A DNA stretch of 64,000 nucleotides from Bacteroidota bacterium (lineage in GTDB: Bacteria > Bacteroidota > Bacteroidia > 2-12-FULL-35-15). The translations under genes and the position numbers were made by a program. Location of the stretch: NCBI GenBank assembly GCA_025963715.1, contig JAOQAG010000027.1, forward strand, positions 62,001-126,000, written 5' to 3'. Below are positions 1 to 8,817 of this stretch, one piece after another (position 1 is the stretch's first letter; every line of letters begins with the position of its first letter). The notes under the pieces were generated by a model, which did not search any database, was not told where the DNA came from, and was given only the letters and a program-made list of their open reading frames with translations.

Positions 1-25
1 AATAAACGTCCGGAATATTTTCTCT

Positions 26-62
26 AAAAGCCTTGAATTTTAACAAATTCAGGGCTTTTGTC
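26..62 (+). terminator. Rho-independent terminator of a gene lying left of the window
   Basis: A 15-bp stem (26-40 paired with 45-59, one G-T wobble) with a TAAC loop is followed by a T-rich tract. The T tract lies to the right, so it would end a plus-strand transcript entering from outside the window. Confidence 0.8.
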
Positions 63-211
63 TTTTAAAACCGTTGCCGCTGGTGTATTTTTAACAAAAT
101 AAATTTGACTTTTATAAATTTATCACTACCTTTAACATTAGAAATCATCCCCTTCAACACAAAAAGCGGAAAATTAAAAATCCCAGCAGCTTGTAAATGA
201 TTTTTGAACGC

Positions 212-661
212 ATGAAAAATTTAGTAAAAATTAGTTTGGTTTGTGTTACGATACTTGCTTTTGCAAGCTGTCGCAAAACCGATTTTGATGATGTTACACC
301 GGGCAATGTGTCGAATCATACAACAAAATTGTATCACGACGGATCAACGGATGACAGCAATGTGGGTGGAACAATGTTTACCGACAGGGACAAATGTAAA
401 AAATGCCATGGCGGTACCACTGCAAGTGGTAAATCGCTGGACATTAACTGGAAGGCACCTTACATGAGCAATGGAGAATATGCAAGCATAGAAGAGCTGG
501 TTAATAATTTTGATTTTGTGAATGATGTGCATTTAAGAAAAAGCGATGCAAATTCACTTGCTTCAAAAACACCAGCAGGCATTACTACAGAACAAAAACA
601 ACAATTGATCGATTATCTGAAAAATCTGGCTGCTGCATCTGCAGGAGCTGCAACAAAATAG
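212..661 (+). CDS. Small lipoprotein with one c-type haem motif
   Basis: Predicted secreted lipoprotein of 149 residues. The start at 212 is preferred over the in-frame ATG at 197 because it begins directly with a lipoprotein signal (MKNLVKIS, hydrophobic core, then FASC as lipobox with the Cys as lipidation site). One CKKCH motif, residues 62-66 from this start, is the covalent haem c site. A Met in the C-terminal half could be the distal ligand, but I cannot say which. The length suits a single-haem cytochrome c or a haem-binding lipoprotein, probably facing the periplasm. It stands alone between two terminators, so its redox partner cannot be inferred. Haem attachment is inferred from the motif only. 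Confidence 0.8.
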   Translation: MKNLVKISLVCVTILAFASCRKTDFDDVTPGNVSNHTTKLYHDGSTDDSNVGGTMFTDRDKCKKCHGGTTASGKSLDINWKAPYMSNGEYASIEELVNNFDFVNDVHLRKSDANSLASKTPAGITTEQKQQLIDYLKNLAAASAGAATK

Positions 662-685
662 ATAACGGTTTTTTTAAAATATTAA

Positions 686-720
686 AAACCTCTGCGGATC
701 CCGTAGAGGTTTTTTGTTTT
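686..720 (+). terminator. Terminator of the haem c lipoprotein gene
   Basis: The stem AACCTCTGCG / CGTAGAGGTT, with one G-T pair, is followed by a run of T residues, 25 bases after the stop codon. Confidence 0.85.
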
Positions 721-1081
721 TGATTACTATGTGCAGATGACATACGCTGTGGGGGTTTCACCACGAAGACGCAAAGGTGCGAAGATGATTTGAATGCTTA
801 TCGTACTTAGAATGCTTGGTAACACAGATTTTAAATGATTTCTGATGTGCAGATGGTTACCCGATATACTGAAGTGAGATTGCTTTGTTCCTCGCAATGA
901 CGCGCTAAATTTGCTGTTGTCTACGCTGGCGCGAGTGTTTCACTCGTGCCTCTTTATTTTATGGCATCCTGCCATTGTAAGAAGTATTAAATAAGGGCGG
1001 GACGCCCTTGAATAGTTTGGCACGAGTGGGACACTCGCGCCAGCAGAAGAGCATTTATAATTTATAATTCAGCATTAATAA
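721..1081. other. Intergenic region with remnants of dispersed repeats
   Basis: No coding sequence is seen. Bases 757-783 resemble the low-complexity 'cgaagacgcaaag' sequences found again near 27920, 50490 and 56537. Bases 877-903 resemble a common dispersed repeat of the type GAGATTGCTT..CGCAATGACG. The four-hairpin element described separately fills 926-1043. Confidence 0.5.
926..1043. repeat. Four-hairpin palindromic repeat, copy 1
   Basis: A 118-bp element with 25-bp near-perfect terminal inverted repeats (926-950 and 1019-1043). Each end is itself a small hairpin (GAGTG..CACTC). Two more hairpins lie inside: TGGCATCCTGCCA near 962 and AAGGGCGGGACGCCCTT near 993. The second copy is at 34593-34711. 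The size and structure suggest a REP/BIME-like non-coding element. No transposase for it is in the window. Confidence 0.85.
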
Positions 1082-2371
1082 TTATTCTTCATAATAAGCT
1101 TCCAGGTCTTTCCCGATATCGCTGCGGTAATATTTTCCCTTGTACTGAATGCGTTCTGCGTTTGCAAATGATTTTTGCAGCGCTTCTTTCATGGTAGCTC
1201 CCTGGGAGGTAAGGGCGATCACACGGCCGCCATTGGTAACGGTTTGTCCGTTGGTGGTGGTGGTGCCTGCATGAAATGCGATGCTGCCTTCTACTAATTC
1301 GAGGCCGGTAATAATATCTCCTTTTTTATATTCTTCGGGATAACCGCCCGCCACAAGCATTACTGTGGTGGCAAAGTTCGGGTCCACTTCAAATGTTTTT
1401 TCGTGCAGGTTTCCATGTGCAACACCTTCAAACAGATCGAGCAGATCGGATTTAATGCGTGGCAATACCACTTCCGTTTCCGGATCGCCCATGCGTACGT
1501 TGTATTCGATCACCTGCGGGTCGCTGTTGACATTCATAAGGCCGATAAAAATAAATCCTTTGTATACGATGTTCTCTTTTTTTAATCCGTTGATGGTGGG
1601 GATGATCACGCGCTCTTCTACTTTTTTGATGAAGGCTTCGTCTGCAAACGGAACAGGAGAAATGGCACCCATGCCACCTGTGTTAAGCCCGGTATCACCC
1701 ACGCCGATGCGTTTGTAATCTTTTGCTGCGGGCAAGATCTTGTACGAATTTCCGTCTGTTAATACAAAAACAGAAAGTTCAATTCCTTTTAAAAATTCTT
1801 CGATCACCACCTTCGCGGAAGCGTTACCAAACTTAGCATTGGCAAGCATTTCGGAAAGTTCTGCTTTTGCTTCGGGCAATGTATTTGGGATCACAACGCC
1901 TTTACCGGCTGCTAATCCATCGGCTTTTAATACGTATGGCGGCTCCAGTGTTTCCAGGAATTTTAATCCTTCGCTGAGTGTTTCTTTGGTAAATGTTTCG
2001 TAGCGGGCAGTTGGGATGTTGTGGCGGAACATGAATTGTTTGGAAAAATCCTTGCTGCCTTCCAGTTGTGCGCCGTCCTTTTGCGGCCCGATCACGGGAA
2101 TGTTTTTCAGTTGTGCATCTGCCAGGAAAAAATCATGAACGCCTTTTACCAGTGGATCTTCGGGACCAACTACTACCATGCTGATATTATTTTCAAGCAC
2201 AAATTCTTTCACTGCTTCAAAATCCGTTGCCGCGATGTTAACGTTGGTGCCGCAGGTGGAAGTGCCTGCATTTCCGGGTGCTATAAAGAGCTTACCAATT
2301 TTTTTGCTTTGAGATAATTTCCATGCATACGCGTGTTCACGTCCGCCGGAGCCAAGAATAAGGAGATTCAT
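1082..2371 (-). CDS. purD: Phosphoribosylamine-glycine ligase (GAR synthetase)
   Basis: Catalyses ATP-dependent ligation of glycine to 5-phosphoribosylamine, the second step of purine synthesis, in the cytosol. The protein is 429 residues, normal for PurD. It starts [14 protein letters not shown], the conserved N-terminal nucleotide-fold signature of the family. The ATP-grasp part contains [13 protein letters not shown] and [13 protein letters not shown], and the C-terminal half has [18 protein letters not shown] chose the ATG at 2371 because the family begins at this MNLL motif; an upstream in-frame start at 2401 would add ten unconserved residues. It is a single gene, not in an operon with other pur genes here. 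The gap to the next gene holds a MITE-like element. Confidence 0.97.
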   Translation of the reverse strand: MNLLILGSGGREHAYAWKLSQSKKIGKLFIAPGNAGTSTCGTNVNIAATDFEAVKEFVLENNISMVVVGPEDPLVKGVHDFFLADAQLKNIPVIGPQKDGAQLEGSKDFSKQFMFRHNIPTARYETFTKETLSEGLKFLETLEPPYVLKADGLAAGKGVVIPNTLPEAKAELSEMLANAKFGNASAKVVIEEFLKGIELSVFVLTDGNSYKILPAAKDYKRIGVGDTGLNTGGMGAISPVPFADEAFIKKVEERVIIPTINGLKKENIVYKGFIFIGLMNVNSDPQVIEYNVRMGDPETEVVLPRIKSDLLDLFEGVAHGNLHEKTFEVDPNFATTVMLVAGGYPEEYKKGDIITGLELVEGSIAFHAGTTTTNGQTVTNGGRVIALTSQGATMKEALQKSFANAERIQYKGKYYRSDIGKDLEAYYEE

Positions 2372-2483
2372 ACCAGAGAATTTTATGCTGCAAAGTAACA
2401 AAAAAGTATGGGTGCCTGGTTGTTGTTTTTAGAAAAATGTGGGGTTATGATTGAGTATGATTCCGGGTTTTCTCAAAGAACAT

Positions 2484-2625
2484 ACCCCTAACCCCTCTCA
2501 AGAGGGGAATTTGATATTGCTCAATTTAGAAATATATAGTATTAAAGAAAATTATAAAATAATAATGTGCTTATCCATTTTGTCCAGGATGATAAGTTAC
2601 CCTCTTGAGAGGGGTTAGGGGTGTG
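2484..2625. repeat. MITE-like element with inverted CCCCTAACCCCTCTC ends, copy 1
   Basis: Left end ACCCCTAACCCCTCTCAAG and right end CTTGAGAGGGGTTAGGGGT are inverted copies about 26 bp long. They flank an AT-rich core without a coding sequence. Each end also folds on itself (CCCCTC..GAGGGG). A second inverted pair with about the same spacing is at 50264-50409, and single ends are at 6603 and 18010. Confidence 0.75.
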
Positions 2626-2640
2626 TTCGGCATTTAGCAA

Positions 2641-2680
2641 TACACAGATTCGTAATTTTGTTCCTGTTCGTGATCTGTAC
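2641..2680. repeat. ACACAGATTCG..GTAC dispersed repeat, promoter-associated copy
   Basis: It begins ACACAGATTCG and ends TTCGTGATCTGTAC. The same ends recur at 6703-6760, inverted at 29851-29906, and at 50621-50660, with a fragment at 34811. This copy lacks the central CCTGAGC..GAAGG insert seen at 6703. It ends 5 bases before the -7 box of the next gene. Confidence 0.7.
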
Positions 2681-2685
2681 TTTTT

Positions 2686-2693
2686 TAACTTTG
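2686..2693 (+). promoter_or_regulatory. Predicted Bacteroidota -7 promoter box of the pgeF-type gene
   Basis: TAACTTTG matches the TAnnTTTG consensus and lies only 4 bases before the ATG, so the transcript would be leaderless or nearly so. The -33 region would fall inside the dispersed repeat (CCTGTTCG). Confidence 0.55.
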
Positions 2694-2697
2694 CAGT

Positions 2698-3432
2698 ATG
2701 AACATTCGTCCTGAAATATTTAAGGGCTTGCCTGTAATTGCAGCACAAAGCATGCGTTTGGGCGGCGTAAGCCCGGTTCCATTCGAATCTATGAACCTGG
2801 GATTATCGGTAAACGATGATGAGCAAAATGTGTGGAAAAACCGTGAGCTTTTTTTCGGGGGATTGGGAATTGAAATTCTGCAATTGGCAAAAAGCCACCA
2901 GGTACACGGAACGAATGTACATGTTGCAAATGCAGCCGGAAGTGTGGAAGGATTTGATGCGCAGATCAGCAACAAGCCGGGCATTTTTTTAATTGCTTCG
3001 GTTGCGGATTGTACGCCCATATTGATTTATGATACAAAAAACAAAGCGGTGGCAGCCATCCATGCAGGCTGGAAAGGCACGGTTGGCGGTATTGTGCGCA
3101 ATACATTATTAAAAATGCAGCAGGAATACGGCACTATTGGAACTGATTGCAAAGCATTTATCGGTGCCTGTATCAGCTATAAAAATTTTGAAGTGGGTGA
3201 TGATGTGGCACAGCATTTTGATGTTTCTTTAAAGCGCTTTGATGCGGAAAAACAAAAATGGTTTGTGGATCTGAAAGCGGCAAATAAAGCGCAGCTATTG
3301 GCATTTGGCCTGAAGGAAGAAAATATTGAAGTATCGGAATATTGCACGGTGGAGAATAATGATCTGTTTTTTTCGCACCGGAAAGAAAAAGGAAAAACAG
3401 GGAGGATGATGGTGGTGATTGGGATGATTTGA
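2698..3432 (+). CDS. pgeF: PgeF/YfiH family purine nucleoside phosphorylase (laccase-domain fold)
   Basis: Member of the multicopper-polyphenol-oxidase-like YfiH/DUF152 family. Characterised members act as purine nucleoside phosphorylases/adenosine deaminases, and E. coli YfiH has been linked to peptidoglycan quality control. The 244-residue length is typical. The zinc-site residues are recognisable: His67 in KSHQVHG, Cys105 in ADCTPI and His122 in HAGWKGT. These support an active enzyme. It is cytosolic with no signal peptide. It is transcribed alone from its own promoter and converges on the nuo operon. The family assignment is secure; the exact substrate in this organism is inferred. Confidence 0.93.
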   Translation: MNIRPEIFKGLPVIAAQSMRLGGVSPVPFESMNLGLSVNDDEQNVWKNRELFFGGLGIEILQLAKSHQVHGTNVHVANAAGSVEGFDAQISNKPGIFLIASVADCTPILIYDTKNKAVAAIHAGWKGTVGGIVRNTLLKMQQEYGTIGTDCKAFIGACISYKNFEVGDDVAQHFDVSLKRFDAEKQKWFVDLKAANKAQLLAFGLKEENIEVSEYCTVENNDLFFSHRKEKGKTGRMMVVIGMI

Positions 3433-3517
3433 GGAACGCGGATGCCGCGAATTATGGCGGATTAAACGCGGATAAAAAACTGCGCTCGCTCCTGTGTATT
3501 TCCTGTGTAAATAACAA

Positions 3518-3547
3518 CCCCTGTCAGGGTTTCAAACCCGACAGGGG
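3518..3547. repeat. Hairpin repeat between convergent genes
   Basis: CCCCTGTC.GGGTTT / AAACCC.GACAGGGG forms a long hairpin with one bulged A. A related hairpin (CCTTCA.AGGGTTT) is at 34759-34785. It lies between pgeF and nuoN stop codons, so it may help end transcription from both sides, but it has no clear T tract. Confidence 0.65.
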
Positions 3548-3582
3548 CAAATAAATATCGTCGGTAAAAAAGGCTGTCTGAA

Positions 3583-4953
3583 TTACAACAACCGGATAAT
3601 ATATTCCGGCATTACTCCTAAAGCGATCGTTAACAGAATGGTGATCACAAATAATAATTTGTGATTAAAGCTGATCTCAATTTTTTCTTCAGAACCTTGT
3701 TTGAAATACATAGCGATGATGATGCGGAAATAATAATACACCCCGATCAAGGATGCAAGGATAGCGATCAGCACCAGCCAGCCGTAACCTGCCTGGAATG
3801 CTGCTGTGAAAATGTAATACTTCGCGAAGAAACCTGCTGTAGGCGGAATTCCGGCCAGTGAAAGCACAGCCACCGTCATGGCAAATGCCAACAACGGATT
3901 TGATTTTGCCAGCCCGTTGAATGAATCTACCGCATCGTTGCCTCTTGCAGTTGCTACCGCACTTAGCACACCAAATGATGCAATGGAACCGATCGAATAT
4001 GCCAGTGTATAAAATAAGATTGAGCTTTGTGAAAATTGGTTAAGCGCTATCAGCGCCAGTAACATATAACCTGCATGCGCAATGCTGGAATAGGCCAGCA
4101 TGCGTTTTGCGCTGCTTTGTAACACTGCCGTAATGTTTCCCGTCAACAACGTTAATGCGGCCATTACACACAATACTTCTGTCCAGATACCGCCCACACC
4201 GGCAAACGTTCCTGCGAACAAACGCAAAAATGCTGCAAACGCTGCGGTTTTTACAACCGTTGCCATAAATGCCGTTACCGGAGTTGGTGCGCCCTGGTAA
4301 ACATCCGGCGCCCAAAAATGGAATGGTACTGCCGATACTTTAAATCCTAAGCCTACCATCATTAACAACACGCCCACGTAAAACATTGTTGGGATCGTAC
4401 CCTGGTGCGATGCCACAAAATCAGCGATCGTAGGTAAATCAAAGGATGCAGTAGAACCGTAGATCAATGTGATGCCGAACAATAGAAACCCGGTTGCAAA
4501 TGCACCCATGATCAGGTATTTGAATCCTGCTTCATTAGAAGCCACATCTTCTTTTTTACTTCCTGCCAATACATACATCGGGATGGAAAGGATCTCGATC
4601 CCTAAAAACAACATCGTCATGTTGGTATACGATACCATGATCACACCACCTGCCAATGCAAAAAGGATCAGTGCAAAGTGATCGGTCAGGCTTGTTTCTT
4701 CTTTAAAAAATCCTTCCGACATAATAAACCAAAGGAAGGTAATGCCGATGAGTACGGAAGAAAACGCTACTGCGAAATTATCGTAACGCATCATTCCGAA
4801 ATACAAATGATCGGTATTCCAATCCACCAGGTTTAAAATAAAGGTGGTGATCAATCCCAAAAGCACAACGGGATATAATAATTTCTTGAAGCTGAAGATC
4901 TCAGCCAACAAAGCGATAACACCTAATGAAGAAAGTAATATTAATGCTGTCAT
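3583..4953 (-). CDS. nuoN: NADH-quinone oxidoreductase subunit N
   Basis: Antiporter-like proton-pumping membrane subunit of complex I. 456 residues, almost entirely hydrophobic with about 13-14 membrane segments. Recognisable family segments are LFLGIEILSIPMYVLAG (with the conserved Glu), VSAVPFHFWAPDVYQGAPTP, and SAKRMLAYSSIAHAGYML. It is the last gene of the nuo operon, 83 bases after nuoM, and is followed by the hairpin at 3518. Length and motifs are normal for NuoN/ND2. No sign of damage. Confidence 0.97.
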   Translation of the reverse strand: MTALILLSSLGVIALLAEIFSFKKLLYPVVLLGLITTFILNLVDWNTDHLYFGMMRYDNFAVAFSSVLIGITFLWFIMSEGFFKEETSLTDHFALILFALAGGVIMVSYTNMTMLFLGIEILSIPMYVLAGSKKEDVASNEAGFKYLIMGAFATGFLLFGITLIYGSTASFDLPTIADFVASHQGTIPTMFYVGVLLMMVGLGFKVSAVPFHFWAPDVYQGAPTPVTAFMATVVKTAAFAAFLRLFAGTFAGVGGIWTEVLCVMAALTLLTGNITAVLQSSAKRMLAYSSIAHAGYMLLALIALNQFSQSSILFYTLAYSIGSIASFGVLSAVATARGNDAVDSFNGLAKSNPLLAFAMTVAVLSLAGIPPTAGFFAKYYIFTAAFQAGYGWLVLIAILASLIGVYYYFRIIIAMYFKQGSEEKIEISFNHKLLFVITILLTIALGVMPEYIIRLL

Positions 4954-5036
4954 ATTTTATTTTTTTCCAGGCCGTTCGATTTCAAAACGGATCTTCTATT
5001 TATGTTTTATGTTTTTAACCGATCCTTACAGAAAGA

Positions 5037-6500
5037 TTATTTTGTAATTGCCATTTGAAAGCTTTCTACCAGGTGTTTTACAGATGGCGCAGCAATGTCC
5101 AGTAATGGTTTTGGAAATACTCCAAACACAATGATGGCTGCACAAAGAATGATCAATACTGTTTTTTCTGATGTTGACAAAGGAGCAAATCCCGATGTCA
5201 ATGCATTGGTTTCGCCCAGCATGATGGATTGATAACTGCGCAGCATATACACCGCGCCAAGGATCACCGATAAACCGGCGAACGCTGCTATCCATGCATT
5301 GAACTGGTAAACGCCATTCAGCAATAAAAACTCACCAACAAATCCGTTTGTTAATGGCAATGCCACACTGCCTAATAATACGATCAGGAACAATACGGCA
5401 AACTGCGGGTTTACATTGCGGATGCCGCCCAAAACAGCGATCTCGCGCGTGCCGGTGCGGCGCTGAATAATATCTACGATAAAGAACAAGCCAACCACAT
5501 TTACACCGTGGCTCAGCATCTGGATCATGCCGCCTTGTACACCCTGTTCATTTCCGGCAAGGATCCCGGCTGCGATCAGGCCAACGTGTGCAATGGATGA
5601 GTAAGCAATTAAGCGTTTAAAGTCTTTTTGTACGATGGCAATACACGATGCATACACAATCCCGGTCACGGAAAGAATAATTGCTACAGTGCCCCAATGC
5701 GCCACACCCAGCGGTGCAATTGGCAACAACCAGCGGATCACGCCATACGTTCCCATTTTCAGCATGATCCCCGAAAGCAGCATGGTTCCTTGTGTTGGAG
5801 ACGTGGTATAAGTATCCGGCTGCCATGTGTGGAAAGGGAAGATCGGCATTTTAATAGCGAATGCCATGAACATTGCCCAGAATACATATCCCTGGTGCAC
5901 CATGTCCATGCTTTGCCCGGCTGCATATAATGCCGCAATATCAAATGTATGCGTTGCTGTGTGCTGGTATAAATAGATCAACCCTGCAAGCATTAATAAA
6001 GATCCCGCTAACGTGTAAACAAAAAATTTGAAAGTGATGCGCGCACGGTCTTCGCCGCCCCAGAGCAAACAAATAAAGTAGATGGGGATCAGCGCCAATT
6101 CCCAGAACACGTAAAACAAAAATCCATCAAGCGATACAAACACACCGATCAGCGCCATTTGCATGGCAAGGATCAGCGAATAAAATGCAGAAGGATTTTT
6201 ATACTCGTTTTTGAAAGAGGTAAGAATGATCACCGGAACTAAAAAAGTAGTGAGCAATACCATTAATAAAGAAATGCCATCTATCCCCACATGGAAATTA
6301 ATTCCCAGCGACTGGATCCATGGCAGGTTGATCTCAAATTGTGTAAGTGCATTGTGTTGATATTGCGTGATCGCGAAAAGGGCAATCGCGAATTCGACAA
6401 CCGCTGCAGCCAGCGCAATTTTTTTCACCTGTTCTCCTTTTACCAGCAACAGCAGCAGTGATGCTGCCAAAGGAAAAAATATCAGTAATAATGTGATCAT
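5037..6500 (-). CDS. nuoM: NADH-quinone oxidoreductase subunit M
   Basis: Second antiporter-like proton channel subunit of complex I. 487 residues with about 14 membrane segments. The charged channel residues of the family are present: Glu134 in FWELALIPIYF, Lys217 in AIKMPIFPFHTW and Lys248 in MLKMGTYGVIRW. RLIAYSSIAHVG is the usual later signature. It is separated from nuoL by 260 bases of repeat sequence, yet the gene order nuoL-M-N and strand are conserved, so it is probably still in one transcription unit. Confidence 0.97.
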   Translation of the reverse strand: MITLLLIFFPLAASLLLLLVKGEQVKKIALAAAVVEFAIALFAITQYQHNALTQFEINLPWIQSLGINFHVGIDGISLLMVLLTTFLVPVIILTSFKNEYKNPSAFYSLILAMQMALIGVFVSLDGFLFYVFWELALIPIYFICLLWGGEDRARITFKFFVYTLAGSLLMLAGLIYLYQHTATHTFDIAALYAAGQSMDMVHQGYVFWAMFMAFAIKMPIFPFHTWQPDTYTTSPTQGTMLLSGIMLKMGTYGVIRWLLPIAPLGVAHWGTVAIILSVTGIVYASCIAIVQKDFKRLIAYSSIAHVGLIAAGILAGNEQGVQGGMIQMLSHGVNVVGLFFIVDIIQRRTGTREIAVLGGIRNVNPQFAVLFLIVLLGSVALPLTNGFVGEFLLLNGVYQFNAWIAAFAGLSVILGAVYMLRSYQSIMLGETNALTSGFAPLSTSEKTVLIILCAAIIVFGVFPKPLLDIAAPSVKHLVESFQMAITK

Positions 6501-6602
6501 ATGTTTTTAAATTCTAAATCTTAATTTCTATTTCAAAATATTTTACTTCTGTTTCGTCATCCTGAGCTTGTCGAAGGATTTTTTTATTTGCAATCCCACC
6601 TT

Positions 6603-6641
6603 ACACACCCCTAGCCCCTCTCAAGAGGGGAATTGATCCTG
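6603..6641. repeat. Single end of the CCCCTAACCCCTCTC element
   Basis: ACACCCCTAGCCCCTCTC followed by AAGAGGGGAATTGATCCTGC. It matches the single copy at 18010 over nearly 40 bases, including the ATCCTGC/GTCCTGC tail, and matches one end of the paired elements at 2484 and 50264. It lies in the nuoL-nuoM gap. Confidence 0.7.
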
Positions 6642-6702
6642 CTTGCAATATTGTTAGTACACAGATTCGTTATTCGTTCAATTCGTTATTCGCTGGCCAC
6701 AC

Positions 6703-6760
6703 ACAGATTCGTAATGTCATCCTGAGCTTGTCGAAGGACGTTCCTGTTCGCTATCCGTAC
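6703..6760. repeat. ACACAGATTCG..GTAC repeat ending at the nuoL stop codon
   Basis: Read on the minus strand, the nuoL stop TAG is followed at once by GTACGGATAGCGAACAGG, then a CCTTCGACAAGCTCAGG block, then CGAATCTGTGT. A nearly identical arrangement follows the phoH stop at 29848. Part of a second ACACAGATTCG lies at 6661. The CCTGAGCTTGTCGAAGG block also occurs alone near 6560. Confidence 0.8.
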
Positions 6761-8659
6761 CTAAAATAACTGTGCAAACAATATCAATACAATACTAATG
6801 ACCATTACAAATACATAAAAGCCAATGTTACCGGTTTGTGCCCTGCGGATCACGCCGCTTACACCATTTACCACATAACCGCAGCCGTTCACAATCCCAT
6901 CGATCAATTCATTGTCCACTACTTTATGCAATGCATCACCGATAAAGTTCAATGGTTTGGTGATCAGGAAATCATAAATTTCGTCCACCCAATATTTGTT
7001 ATACACCAATTTGTGGATTGCAGATTCTTCTTCTCCTTCAGCCGCCGGTACTTGTTTATCCGTGATGTACATTTTGCGTGCATACGCCAGGCCACACAAC
7101 ATTACTGCAACAGCAACACCCATTAAAATTAATTCTGTTGATTCAGGTAAATGATGGATCAAACGGAAAGACGAATCTTCAAACACGGGTTTTAAAAACG
7201 CTTCTAAATAATGATGTCCGCCAAACACTTCCGGAATCCCGATCAATCCGCCAACAACTGAAAGGACAGCGAGAATGATTAACGGTATAGTCATTTGAGA
7301 TGGTGATTCATGTAAATGATGTTCCTGCGCATGTGTGCCTCTGAAGGTATTGCGGAACGTCAGGAAATACAAGCGGAACATGTAAAAGCTGGTCATACCG
7401 GCAGTTAACACACCCAGGAACCACAATACAATGCTGTGTTCGTAAGCATTTGCGAGGATCTCATCTTTGGAAAAGAAACCCGAAAAGCCCGGAAAACCAA
7501 CAATGGCTAATGTTCCCATCAGGAAAGTAGCATGTGTGATCGGGATGTATTTTTTTAAGCCGCCCATTTTGCGGATGTCCTGCTCGCCACCCATTGCGTG
7601 GATAACGCTACCGGCACCAAGGAATAACAAGGCTTTGAAAAATGCGTGCGTCATCACATGGAACACACCGCCTGTGTATGCGCCCACACCCAGTGCGAGG
7701 AACATGTAACCCAATTGCGAAACGGTGGAATACGCCAGTACTTTTTTAATATCGTTTTGCACGAGCCCGATGGTTGCTGCAAACAAAGCAGTACACACAC
7801 CGATCACGGCAACTACTTCCATTGTAAATGGAGAGAGTGTGTATAAAATATTGGAACGTGCAATCATGTAGATACCGGCTGTTACCATTGTTGCAGCGTG
7901 GATCAGGGCCGATACAGGCGTAGGACCCGCCATGGCATCCGGTAACCAGGTATATAGCGGCAGCTGCGCGCTTTTACCCATTGCTCCTACAAATAATAAT
8001 AAGGTAATGGTTGTTAATACGGGGGTTCCTGTTGCATAATTTTTTGCCTGTTCAAATACTTCGTGGTACGAAATGCTTCCAAACGTAACGAAGATGAGGA
8101 TGATCCCTAACAGGAAACCCAAATCCCCGATGCGGTTCATCACGAATGCTTTTTTAGCAGCGTTGTTGTAAGCTGTATTTTTAAACCAAAAACCGATGAG
8201 TAAATAAGAGCACAATCCAACGCCTTCCCAGCCTACAAACATGATGAGGTAGTTGGAACCCAACACCAGCAAAAGCATGAAGAAAATAAATAAATTCAGA
8301 TATGCGAAAAAGCGGGAAAAGCCTTCATCGTCATGCATGTAGCTTACCGAATACAAATGGATCAAAAAGCCAATGCCGGTAATGATCAGTAAAAACAAAG
8401 AAGAAAGCGGATCGATCAGGAAGGAGAAATGAACGGATAGTTTTCCGGCAGTGATCCAGTCGAAAAACTCTACCGGAACGGATTTAACAGCCTGGCCATT
8501 CAGCTCGATAAAGATGCCAACTGCAATTGCAAATGCTGCCAGCACTACACCGCTGCCAATGAATCCAACAATGCCTTTTGATAATTTTTTTCCAAATAAT
8601 CCGATGATCAAAAATCCGATCAGGGGAAGAAGCGGAATCAATCCAACTAATTTTATCAT
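6761..8659 (-). CDS. nuoL: NADH-quinone oxidoreductase subunit L
   Basis: Distal antiporter-like proton pump of complex I. 632 residues with about 16 membrane segments and the C-terminal extension expected for the lateral helix. Signatures include Glu145 in GWEGVGLCSYLLIGFWF, SAQLPLYTWLPDAMAGPTPV and ALIHAATMVTAGIYMI. The stop codon TAG abuts the dispersed repeat at 6703-6760. The C-terminus (ISIVLILFAQLF) is hydrophobic and plausible, but whether it was altered by the repeat cannot be judged from one genome. It follows nuoK after a 157-base gap that has low-complexity repeats. Confidence 0.97.
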   Translation of the reverse strand: MIKLVGLIPLLPLIGFLIIGLFGKKLSKGIVGFIGSGVVLAAFAIAVGIFIELNGQAVKSVPVEFFDWITAGKLSVHFSFLIDPLSSLFLLIITGIGFLIHLYSVSYMHDDEGFSRFFAYLNLFIFFMLLLVLGSNYLIMFVGWEGVGLCSYLLIGFWFKNTAYNNAAKKAFVMNRIGDLGFLLGIILIFVTFGSISYHEVFEQAKNYATGTPVLTTITLLLFVGAMGKSAQLPLYTWLPDAMAGPTPVSALIHAATMVTAGIYMIARSNILYTLSPFTMEVVAVIGVCTALFAATIGLVQNDIKKVLAYSTVSQLGYMFLALGVGAYTGGVFHVMTHAFFKALLFLGAGSVIHAMGGEQDIRKMGGLKKYIPITHATFLMGTLAIVGFPGFSGFFSKDEILANAYEHSIVLWFLGVLTAGMTSFYMFRLYFLTFRNTFRGTHAQEHHLHESPSQMTIPLIILAVLSVVGGLIGIPEVFGGHHYLEAFLKPVFEDSSFRLIHHLPESTELILMGVAVAVMLCGLAYARKMYITDKQVPAAEGEEESAIHKLVYNKYWVDEIYDFLITKPLNFIGDALHKVVDNELIDGIVNGCGYVVNGVSGVIRRAQTGNIGFYVFVMVISIVLILFAQLF

Positions 8660-8667
8660 ACTCTTTT

Positions 8668-8817
8668 AGTATTTAGTCTTGAGTCGTTAGTATTTAGTAC
8701 TGTGTACCAAACTGAGTGTTCAAGGCTTTTTAATTTATTAATTTTTAATTTATTTTATTTGTCTTCATTTTTAATCATGCAGTACTAATTACTAACGACT
8801 AAAAACTAACGACTCGT
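8668..8817. repeat. Low-complexity repeats in the nuoK-nuoL gap
   Basis: The left part (tagtcttgagtcgttagt) and the right part (actaacgactaaaaactaac) are degenerate inverted copies of a GTCGTTAGT-type word, around an AT-rich centre. There is no coding sequence and no clear terminator. Confidence 0.5.

Noticed and set aside
2542-2748. Minus-strand frame of 68 codons between purD and pgeF
   Set aside because: It lies within the MITE-like element and runs into the pgeF gene; it is an artefact of the repeat ends.
8668-8817. Inverted GTCGTTAGT-type words considered as transposon ends
   Set aside because: They are short, degenerate and resemble other low-complexity fillers in the same operon.
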